The notes under the pieces were generated by a model. The model was given only the letters and a program-made list of their open reading frames with translations. It ran no database searches and had not been told where the DNA came from. Shown piece by piece: positions 8,453-14,337 of a stretch of DNA of 22,081 nucleotides. The first letter of the stretch is position 1, and each line of letters begins with the position of its first letter. Source of the DNA: JBPBPI01 sp050954885 (GTDB taxonomy: Bacteria > Pseudomonadota > Alphaproteobacteria > Caedimonadales > Caedimonadaceae); contig JBPBPI010000185.1 in the NCBI GenBank assembly GCA_050954885.1, positions 1-22,081 of the forward strand, given 5' to 3'. The translations under genes were made by a program, and so were the position numbers.

Positions 8453-8929
8453 CTATTTTAAAGTTAGTTCTTGAAACATCATAATTGTAGCACGATTGTG
8501 AAGAGCATTCTTTTTTAATGTATCATCCATATTAGGTATAGCGAGAACAGCATCATAGTCTTTAATTGCTTCTTGAAAATTTCCAAGTAGATCTTTAATA
8601 TTTGCACGATATATTAAAGCCATAGCTTTGGTATTATTGGTAATATTAGATGTAGCGAAAGCTGAATTGCAATCTTCAATGGCTTCTTGAAAATAACCAA
8701 GGCTCGCTTTGGCAGCAGCACGGTTGACAAGAACCGCGGCTTTTTTATCATTTGTGGTTTCAGATATTATGATAACAGCATTATAATCCTGAATAGCTTC
8801 TTGAAAATGACCTTGATTAAATTTATCATTACCGCGTTTTAATAATTCATCTACGCTTGGATTTTCTGATTTATTATTGACGATTGAATTTGATGAAAGA
8901 TTGTTGGTCAGCATGATTCTCTTGCGCAT
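8453..8929 (-). CDS. TPR-like repeat protein, probably cut off from its signal peptide by a frameshift
   Basis: The open frame gives 158 residues from ATG 8929. After a Ser/Asn-rich lead it has helical repeats of about 38 residues with the pattern N-R-A-x-A-K-x-x-L-G-x-F-Q-E-A-I-x-D-Y/C-N. This matches the larger protein encoded at 9079-9966, so the two are tandem paralogues. Such TPR-like repeats mediate protein contacts; no enzyme motif is present. The paralogue carries an N-terminal signal peptide and this frame does not, but a good signal peptide is encoded just upstream in another frame (8874-9014). The gene is therefore probably frameshifted, or the assembly has an indel near 8880-8925. 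If the open frame is used as it stands, the product would be cytoplasmic. Confidence 0.6.
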   Translation of the reverse strand: MRKRIMLTNNLSSNSIVNNKSENPSVDELLKRGNDKFNQGHFQEAIQDYNAVIIISETTNDKKAAVLVNRAAAKASLGYFQEAIEDCNSAFATSNITNNTKAMALIYRANIKDLLGNFQEAIKDYDAVLAIPNMDDTLKKNALHNRATIMMFQELTLK

Positions 8930-9014
8930 TTATGTGGGCTAGATAAATAAAAGAGTAGTTCAGCAAAGCAATACTAAAAATTGATTTAAAATTCATGATT
9001 TGCATTTCTTTCAT
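8874..9014 (-). other. Out-of-frame signal-peptide segment belonging to the TPR gene
   Basis: From ATG 9014 this short frame gives 46 residues: start MKEMQIMNFKSIF, hydrophobic core IALLNYSFIYLA, then HINA-QENHADQQ, a convincing signal peptide with an A-x-A-like cut site. It runs out of frame over the beginning of the 8453-8929 frame and stops at 8874-8876. Removing one base (or adding two) in the overlap would join it to the TPR repeats, reproducing the layout of the neighbouring paralogue. Confidence 0.55.
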
Positions 9015-9078
9015 TCTTATAAAATAAAATTCTGATTAATAATAATTGATGGTAAGTAATAAATTTTTTTAAGATATA

Positions 9079-9966
9079 TTACTTCTGTCCAAGTTCTGCT
9101 TTGGCAAGTTCACGATTATGAAGGGCAAGATTTCTAGTTTGATAATCAATGCCGGGGATGGCGATAGCCCAATTGAAATCTCGCATGGCGTCTTGAGCGT
9201 GACCAAGATTGCCTTTGGCAACTCCTTGATTCATCAGAGCCAAGCTTTTTGTGTTTCCCCTGATCCCGACCACATTAAGGGCAGTATTAAAATCCTGAAT
9301 CGCTTCTTGATAACGCTTAAGATTTGATTTGGCAAAACCACGGTTGGTGAAAGCCATACCTTTGGTATTAGTTTTAATACCAGATGTGGCAAGGGATGCA
9401 TTACAATCTTGGATGGCTTCTTGATAGCGACTCAGATGGGCTTTGGTTGCGCCAGAATTACTGAGGGCACTTGCTCTTGTTGGATTATCAATACCAACGG
9501 TTGCAAGAGCCATATTGTAGTCCTGAATAGCCTCTTGAAAATGACCCAAATTTTCCTGAGCAGCCCCTCGATTTTTCAACGCATTGGCTTTTGTTTGACC
9601 TGTCACCCCAGGTGTCATAAGGGCCGCATTACAATCTTGCATGCCGTCTTGAAGTCGGCCAAGATGAATTTTTGCTCCCCCGCGATGACTCAGGGCATCG
9701 GCTCTTGTCGCATTATCAATCCCAGGAACCGCAAGAGCCGTGTCACAATTTTGAATGGATTCTTGAAACAAACCAAGATCCGCTTGGGCCTTTGCCTGAT
9801 TCAGCAAATTATTGGCCTTTGCGTTAGAAGGATTATTTTTAAGGGATAGATTTGGTGACGGATTGTGACTTGCCCAGCATTTTTGAAAATTTACAGAACT
9901 AACACAAAGAAAAAGACAATTTATAATAGTAATACTCATCACGCGTTGTAAATACATCTTCTTCAT
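9079..9966 (-). CDS. Secreted TPR-like repeat protein (38-residue units)
   Basis: This is a 295-residue protein. Start ATG 9966 has an AAGGA ribosome binding site (9973-9977) six bases upstream. Residues 1-32 form a signal peptide (MKKMYLQR, hydrophobic MSITIINCLFLCVSSV, likely cut near CWA-SHN). The rest is six full units plus a partial one, each 38 residues, starting at 52, 90, 128, 166, 204, 242 and 280. The consensus is A-L-x-N-R-G-x-A-K-x-x-L-G-x-x-Q-E-A-I-Q-D-x-N-x-A-L-A-x-x-G-I-x-x-x-T-K. Two amphipathic helices per unit fit TPR, with four extra residues in the linker. It is likely exported to the periplasm or outside as a binding scaffold. The partner is unknown; a role in host interaction is only a guess. 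Confidence 0.8.
   Translation of the reverse strand: MKKMYLQRVMSITIINCLFLCVSSVNFQKCWASHNPSPNLSLKNNPSNAKANNLLNQAKAQADLGLFQESIQNCDTALAVPGIDNATRADALSHRGGAKIHLGRLQDGMQDCNAALMTPGVTGQTKANALKNRGAAQENLGHFQEAIQDYNMALATVGIDNPTRASALSNSGATKAHLSRYQEAIQDCNASLATSGIKTNTKGMAFTNRGFAKSNLKRYQEAIQDFNTALNVVGIRGNTKSLALMNQGVAKGNLGHAQDAMRDFNWAIAIPGIDYQTRNLALHNRELAKAELGQK
9082..9813 (-). repeat. Tandem 114-bp coding repeats (38-codon TPR-like units)
   Basis: Six units and a partial seventh repeat every 114 bp inside the secreted TPR gene. They are diverged at DNA level, with the best-kept core encoding QEAIQDYN or QEAIQDCN. The same unit occurs about three times in the neighbouring gene at 8453-8929. Confidence 0.8.
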
Positions 9967-10227
9967 CTTTTGTCCTTAAAATAAAATTTTGTCCAAAGCC
10001 TTTGATATTGCAGTTAAATATTTTATTTTTTTATATTTTATACTTGTTATTTTATGTAAATATATCCCGATATTATGGATCAGTACAGAAAATTATGTGT
10101 GTCGTTAAATTCTTAATAAATATTCTTGAGATTTATTTTCAAGTATTAAAAGTTATATAAGTCTTTCATTATGTGGCTGCTTTTGATAGGCTGAGCGGCA
10201 TAAATAATAAAAAATGGTCACCGGTCA
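9967..10227. other. AT-rich divergent intergenic region
   Basis: These 261 bases separate the TPR gene (minus) from the hydrolase gene (plus). Promoters for both are expected here. I see several TATAAA-like and TTTACA-like boxes but no pair with good spacing, and no RNA gene or repeat. Confidence 0.4.
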
Positions 10228-11250
10228 ATGTCAAAATTTAAAATTTCTTGCGTAAATCTTCGTCTCGTCGGCATGTTGGTTTGGATTTTCAGCACCATAT
10301 CTTTGACACACGCAAGTTATCAGATGATGACGACGCCTGATGGGGCGAAATTAAGAGTGGCTCATTGGCAAAGCACAGTATCTCAAGGTCAACCTGTCAC
10401 CGTGGTTTTATTACAGGGCCGGTCTTCTTATATTGAAAAGTTTGAAGAATTTATCCAAGATTTGCAAAAACGTGGTTATGATGTTTGGACTTTTGACTGG
10501 CGCGGCTCTGGCGGGTCAAGTCGGTTAATTGCAGATAATTCACAAAAGGTTCACATAGATAGCTATGATACCTATCTTAAAGATTTAGATGATATCATAA
10601 AAAAAGTTATTGAGCCTCAGACGACCAAGCCACTGGTATTTGTGGGTATTTCCATGGGCGGTCATTTGGCTTTACGCCATATTCAACAAAAATTTAATCA
10701 AGTGGCGGGTGCCCTTGTCTTGGCACCAATGATTGCTATTAATTCAAATCCATATCCTAATTGGCTCGCGCGTTTGATTGTAAGCACAGCAACCTCTTTG
10801 GGTATGGGTCAAAATTATGTCATTGGTTATGGGGATTACAAAATGAATCAACCGATCAATCCCAAAAAATTGGGCACCACAGATTTGGCACGTTACCGCC
10901 GTCAATTGGATATCAACAAGACCCATATGTCCTTTGTCACCGCAGGTCCGACCTATCAATGGGTGCATGAATCTTTTAAATCTCTTGACAGGCTTCATCG
11001 TTCCACCGAGATCAGTAAAATATCTGTACCCCTTACCCTTATCAAAGCTGAGGATGATTTTGTGGTGGATACCTCACAAGATGAAGCCTTTTGTAAAAAA
11101 ATCCCACAATGTCAAATTAAAACCTATGCCAAATCACGTCACAATATTTTAATTGAAATTGATGCCATTCGCGATCGTGTGTTCCAAGATTTGGACGAAT
11201 TGGTTAAACGAGTTACTCGCATAAAATTACAAAATAAAGCAGCAGCCTAA
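10228..11250 (+). CDS. Secreted alpha/beta hydrolase (serine aminopeptidase S33 / monoacylglycerol lipase-like)
   Basis: This is a 340-residue alpha/beta-hydrolase of the Hydrolase_4/lysophospholipase type. An N-terminal hydrophobic stretch (LVGMLVWIFSTISLTHA, to about residue 29) looks like a signal peptide or anchor. The fold landmarks are in order: VVLLQGRSSYIEKFEEFI, YDVWTFDWRGSGGSS, nucleophile elbow GISMGG with S142, acid in LIKAEDDFVVD (D276 or D277), and catalytic His in SRHNILIE (H305). It is likely a periplasmic or secreted esterase or lipase, possibly acting on lysophospholipids or monoglycerides; the substrate cannot be told. The usual H-G oxyanion motif is replaced by Q-G (63-64). 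No clear ribosome binding site precedes ATG 10228. It stands alone before the tmRNA gene. Confidence 0.8.
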   Translation: MSKFKISCVNLRLVGMLVWIFSTISLTHASYQMMTTPDGAKLRVAHWQSTVSQGQPVTVVLLQGRSSYIEKFEEFIQDLQKRGYDVWTFDWRGSGGSSRLIADNSQKVHIDSYDTYLKDLDDIIKKVIEPQTTKPLVFVGISMGGHLALRHIQQKFNQVAGALVLAPMIAINSNPYPNWLARLIVSTATSLGMGQNYVIGYGDYKMNQPINPKKLGTTDLARYRRQLDINKTHMSFVTAGPTYQWVHESFKSLDRLHRSTEISKISVPLTLIKAEDDFVVDTSQDEAFCKKIPQCQIKTYAKSRHNILIEIDAIRDRVFQDLDELVKRVTRIKLQNKAAA

Positions 11251-11312
11251 AAATATTTTCCAACATATCAAAAATTGATTTTTGTTAACTTCCCTTTTTG
11301 TAAAGTATTCGG

Positions 11313-11318
11313 TATAAT
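11313..11318 (+). promoter_or_regulatory. Candidate -10 box for the tmRNA gene
   Basis: A perfect TATAAT lies just before the tmRNA acceptor piece, but no good -35 is found at 16-18 bases upstream (TTCCCT is the nearest). If it is used, transcription would start near 11325, inside the first predicted pseudoknot strand, so the true 5' boundary is unsure. Confidence 0.4.
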
Positions 11319-11612
11319 GCGTTGTCAGTTTCGATTGACTATAGCGATAAACACCTAACGCAATAGGTGATGCGGACCCGGGGGCGGTACCCGGCGCCTC
11401 CACCATATACGGGGGCGAAATAGGATCGACGTGCATTGAAAGGTTAGATTTTTGCTCGGCATTGTTCCGCCGTTAATTGGGCTAAAAAAAGTAAAAGCAA
11501 ACAATAATATTGTTGCTGCGAATAACAACAAGCCTTTAGAAGCGATTGCTGCTAGAGCTGCTTAATTTGTTATGAGCGCGGTTTGAGGGGCGCCGGGCAA
11601 CAGAAGCCCCTC
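11319..11612 (+). ncRNA. ssrA: tmRNA, circularly permuted (two-piece) alphaproteobacterial type
   Basis: tmRNA rescues stalled ribosomes and adds a degradation tag. The order is permuted: the acceptor piece comes first (about 11319-11405) and the coding piece follows (from 11411). In the acceptor piece, hairpin CACCT/AGGTG (11352-11369) has a loop AACGC that can pair with GCGTT (11319-11323), and a TTCG-loop hairpin lies at 11324-11339. The T stem is CCGGG/CCCGG (11378-11394), followed by CGCCTCC and ACCA. CGCCTCC (11395-11401) pairs with GGGGGCG (11411-11417) to form the acceptor stem, and the coding piece then reads AAATAGGATCGACG, the hallmark of alpha tmRNA. Only five bases separate CCA from the coding piece. 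A 7-bp stem GAGGGGC/GCCCCTC (11585-11612) closes the 3' side. sspB follows. Confidence 0.93.
11497..11565 (+). other. tmRNA proteolysis-tag reading frame
   Basis: The resume codon GCA (11497) opens a 22-codon frame ending TAA (11563-11565). The peptide starts ANNNIVAANNN, continues KPLEA and ends IAARAA. The start matches the A-N-D-N type of alphaproteobacterial tags with Asn replacing Asp. With the alanine carried by tmRNA it begins AANNN, and AANNN recurs inside. It is longer than most tags I know (10-15 residues), and the last three residues are RAA instead of the usual LAA or VAA. Confidence 0.85.
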
Positions 11613-11685
11613 GTAATATGTCAAAGTTTTTATCTCAAGCAGAAATAAAATATCGTTCGTTAATTTTTTTGTAAGAGTTTGGTCT

Positions 11686-11691
11686 TATAGT
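11686..11691 (+). promoter_or_regulatory. Candidate -10 box for sspB-prmC
   Basis: TATAGT (five of six) lies 44 bases before the preferred sspB start; the -35 is only a T-run. If used, the transcript would begin near 11698, which rules out the ATG at 11696 and supports 11735. Confidence 0.3.
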
Positions 11692-11734
11692 AAAGATGAA
11701 TCATAAGGCTATAAGTAAGGATAGAGAGACCGTG

Positions 11735-12202
11735 ATGGAAAAAGAATTCGATTACGAACATATGGTGCAAGAAGCCCTGAGAGGTGTTTTACGGGATGTG
11801 TTAATACAAACCAGTAAAGACGGTTTGACAGGCGCACATCATTTTTATTTAACATTTCAAACCAATCGTTCAGATGTGACAATGCCATCAGATTTACGGG
11901 AAAAACATCCCGAAGAAATTACAGTGGTACTGCAACATCAATTTTGGGATCTGAAAGTTGATCAACATAAGTTTGAGGTCACCCTCAGCTTTAACGATAG
12001 CCTAGAAACCCTTATCGTGCCATTTATTGCCATGGTCAGTTTTCTGGATCCATCGGTTAAATACATTTTACAATTTGAACCGGTCGATCCACCGGCTGTC
12101 GAGAAAAAAAGTCGTGGAAAATCCAAAGATAAGCATGCTAATTCATCTGTTGAACCTGTCATGGCCAAAGTTGTGACGTTGGATGCCTTTAGAAAGAAAT
12201 AA
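11735..12202 (+). CDS. sspB: SspB, ClpXP adaptor for ssrA-tagged proteins (alpha type)
   Basis: SspB binds the tmRNA tag and tethers tagged proteins to ClpX for degradation by ClpXP. I choose ATG 11735 (155 residues): GAGAG sits six bases upstream and the protein then begins MEKEFDYEHMVQEALRGVL, like the family. An ATG at 11696 would add 13 residues. The substrate-binding domain is complete: GAHHFYLTFQT, LREKHPEEITVVLQHQFWDL, FEVTLSFNDSLETLIVPF and FLDPSVKYILQFE. A charged flexible linker follows, and the last ten residues VVTLDAFRKK are the ClpX-docking motif. It lies directly behind ssrA, so tag and adaptor are encoded side by side, and nine bases ahead of prmC. Confidence 0.94.
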   Translation: MEKEFDYEHMVQEALRGVLRDVLIQTSKDGLTGAHHFYLTFQTNRSDVTMPSDLREKHPEEITVVLQHQFWDLKVDQHKFEVTLSFNDSLETLIVPFIAMVSFLDPSVKYILQFEPVDPPAVEKKSRGKSKDKHANSSVEPVMAKVVTLDAFRKK

Positions 12203-12211
12203 AACGTCGGT

Positions 12212-13072
12212 ATGATTTCTTCTTGCAGTCTTCATCAACTTTTACAGTGGGGACGAGATACGTTAAAACACACTGGTATTTCAAGAGGATGGGTTGATGC
12301 TCGTCTTCTACTGGCACATGCCTTAAATTGCACAGCAGAAAATTTAATCATATCTGATGATCAAGAAGTCACGTCCCATAAAGTTCTCCTTTACAAGCAG
12401 TATATCCGTCGTCGCCAACAACATGAACCTGTCTCACGCATTTTAAAGTCGCGTGAGTTTTGGAGTCTACCTTTTGACATTTCGCCAGCTACTCTTGATC
12501 CTCGTTCCGAAACAGAATTGATCATTGAGACAATTTTGAAAAATTATCAAGATCACCAACAAAAATTAAAAATTTTAGACTTAGGAACGGGATCAGGATG
12601 TATTTTGTTATCACTACTTCAAGAATATCCTTATGCAGAAGGGCTGGGCGTAGATATTTCGTTGAATGCTTTAAAAGTTGCTCAGAAAAATTCTGAAAAA
12701 TTTGGGCTGCAAGATCGCGTGTCTTGGCAGCAAGGCTCATGGACCCAAGGATTGCAAGGATGTTTTGACGTTATTGTATCAAATCCCCCTTATATTCCGC
12801 TGAAACAAATTCTAACCCTGGCGGATGATGTCAAATTATACGACCCGTTAAAAGCCTTGGATGGCGGAGAGAATGGTCTTGAATGTTACGCGCAAATTGC
12901 AGATCAACTAACCCCCTTTTGTCATTTAAAGACACAAATTTATTTTGAAATTGGTCAAGGTCAAGAAGATGATGTCACCAGTATCATGCGCAAAGCAGGT
13001 TTTGACCTTTTAACGTGGAATTTTGATCTTTCGGGTATCATAAGATGTGGTATTTTTAAAATTTCATCGTAA
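12212..13072 (+). CDS. prmC: PrmC (HemK), release factor glutamine methyltransferase
   Basis: PrmC methylates the glutamine of the GGQ motif in release factors RF1 and RF2 using S-adenosylmethionine, which improves peptide release. The protein has 286 residues, the normal size. The N-terminal helical domain (about 1-85) is followed by the methyltransferase domain, with SAM motif I LDLGTGSGC (122-130), GVDIS (146-150) and the substrate-binding NPPY (191-194). It probably shares a transcript with sspB (nine-base gap). In many bacteria prmC follows prfA, which is absent here. The ribosome binding site is poor. Confidence 0.94.
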   Translation: MISSCSLHQLLQWGRDTLKHTGISRGWVDARLLLAHALNCTAENLIISDDQEVTSHKVLLYKQYIRRRQQHEPVSRILKSREFWSLPFDISPATLDPRSETELIIETILKNYQDHQQKLKILDLGTGSGCILLSLLQEYPYAEGLGVDISLNALKVAQKNSEKFGLQDRVSWQQGSWTQGLQGCFDVIVSNPPYIPLKQILTLADDVKLYDPLKALDGGENGLECYAQIADQLTPFCHLKTQIYFEIGQGQEDDVTSIMRKAGFDLLTWNFDLSGIIRCGIFKISS

Positions 13073-13099
13073 TTGATAAGATTTTTCTAGACTTATGCT
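13073..13099 (+). promoter_or_regulatory. Possible promoter before rseP
   Basis: TTGATA (13073-13078, five of six) and TATGCT (13094-13099, four of six) lie in the 103-base gap before rseP, with a rather short 15-base spacer. It would start the envelope operon about 70 bases upstream of rseP. Confidence 0.3.
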
Positions 13100-13175
13100 T
13101 AATTTTCTTGCATGAAATGATCCCTATCCCTACACTTCAAGAATTAAAAATTGATCCGAAAGATGGAAATCCTAA

Positions 13176-14300
13176 ATGTCTTTGATAAATAATATTTATT
13201 ACAATATTGTCCCCTTTATTTTGGTGTTGTCGATTTTGGTTTTTATCCATGAATTGGGTCATTATTTGGCTGCCCGGTGGAATAAAGTTAAAGTTGATGT
13301 TTTTTCCATTGGTTTTGGGGCTGAACTTTTTGGTTGGACAGATCGTCTAGGAACACGTTGGAAGCTCAGCTTGGTGCCACTAGGTGGATATGTCAAAATG
13401 GCCAGCGATTTAAATGCCGCTAGTCAGCCTGATACCAAAATGATTGAGGCGATGACCGATGAAGAAAAAGAAGGATCTCTCCATCATAAAACTGTTTGGC
13501 AACGTATTGCCATCTCAGCTGCAGGACCTGCGGCCAATTATCTTTTCGCAATTCTTGTCTTTGGCTTGCTATATATTTTTTCAGGTCAAAAAATTCCGTC
13601 AGATCAAGCTAAAATTGGTCAAGTTATGCTTGGCAGTGTCGCATTTCACAGTGGATTTCAAGGGGGAGACTTGGTGATCGCTGCGAATCATCAACCGGTT
13701 CAAACCTTTGTTGACATGCAAAAAGTTATTCAAGCAAATGTTGGAAAAGAAGTTACCTTTAATATCCAAAGAAACAATGAAAATCTCATCCTTAAAGCTA
13801 TTCCTGAAGCTGTTGGGGATGGAGGAAATAAAGTGGGACGCATTGGTGTTGTACCATCTTTTGATCAAGTTAAACGCTCGCCCCTGACAGCTTTTTATTA
13901 TGCCATTACAGAAATTTATCATATTAGTGCAACAACTGTTTCTTCCATTGGAAACATGATTATTGGACAACAATCAACCGATGGCCTCAGTGGTCCTTTA
14001 GGAATTGCAAAAATCACGGGACAAATTGCGCAAAGAGGATTTGTTGATTTGATTTGGCTTTCAGCTTTACTATCGATTAATTTGGGCCTTATCAATCTTT
14101 TTCCAATTCCAATGTTAGATGGTGGTCATCTACTCTTTTATTTTATCGAAGCCATCCGAGGACGCCCTGTGCCTGAAAAAATACAAGAGTGGGGGTATCG
14201 TATTGGATTTGCGATTGTCATCGCTTTGATGGTTGTTTCAACTTGGAACGATTTACAAAATTTAAAAGTATTTGAATTTTTTAAAAAATTCTTTAATTAG
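13176..14300 (+). CDS. rseP: RseP, site-2 zinc metalloprotease of the inner membrane
   Basis: RseP is an intramembrane protease that clips membrane-bound anti-sigma factors and leftover signal peptides. The protein has 374 residues. The first membrane helix holds the zinc motif FIHELGH (H25, E26, H29) and the third zinc ligand is in PMLDGGH (D315). A membrane helix follows GPAANYLFAI. A PDZ domain spans roughly 145-230 (core FQGGDLVIAANHQPV). A C-terminal membrane helix (GFAIVIALMVVS) precedes a short basic tail. One PDZ domain is typical of alphaproteobacterial members, against two in E. coli. A GGAAAT-type ribosome binding site precedes ATG 13176. It is the first gene of the rseP-bamA-ompH-lpx operon, a common alphaproteobacterial order. 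Confidence 0.95.
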   Translation: MSLINNIYYNIVPFILVLSILVFIHELGHYLAARWNKVKVDVFSIGFGAELFGWTDRLGTRWKLSLVPLGGYVKMASDLNAASQPDTKMIEAMTDEEKEGSLHHKTVWQRIAISAAGPAANYLFAILVFGLLYIFSGQKIPSDQAKIGQVMLGSVAFHSGFQGGDLVIAANHQPVQTFVDMQKVIQANVGKEVTFNIQRNNENLILKAIPEAVGDGGNKVGRIGVVPSFDQVKRSPLTAFYYAITEIYHISATTVSSIGNMIIGQQSTDGLSGPLGIAKITGQIAQRGFVDLIWLSALLSINLGLINLFPIPMLDGGHLLFYFIEAIRGRPVPEKIQEWGYRIGFAIVIALMVVSTWNDLQNLKVFEFFKKFFN

Positions 14301-14322
14301 AACATTAAACACAATTTTCAAT

Positions 14323-14337
14323 GAGGTCAGTTCTGTG
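14323..14337 (+). promoter_or_regulatory. Ribosome binding site and GTG start that set the bamA start
   Basis: GAGG (14323-14326) lies eight bases before GTG 14335, after which a standard signal peptide is encoded. The upstream ATG 14272 lies inside rseP and has no such site. Confidence 0.7.

Noticed and set aside
9082..9813. Regular repeats every 114 bp that could suggest a CRISPR or satellite array
   Set aside because: The repeats are diverged, have no spacer structure, and form one continuous reading frame of TPR-like units.
9409..9849. A 146-codon plus-strand frame opposite the secreted TPR gene
   Set aside because: It is a mirror of the repeated coding sequence on the other strand; the minus-strand product has a signal peptide, a ribosome binding site and conserved repeats.
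11227..11436. A minus-strand frame across the tmRNA acceptor piece
   Set aside because: It lies over a structured RNA gene and has no coding signals.
13118..13186. A 22-codon frame (starting MIPIPTLQELKIDPK) that overlaps the rseP start and could be a leader peptide
   Set aside because: It has no ribosome binding site and no recognisable motif, and an open frame this short is expected by chance.
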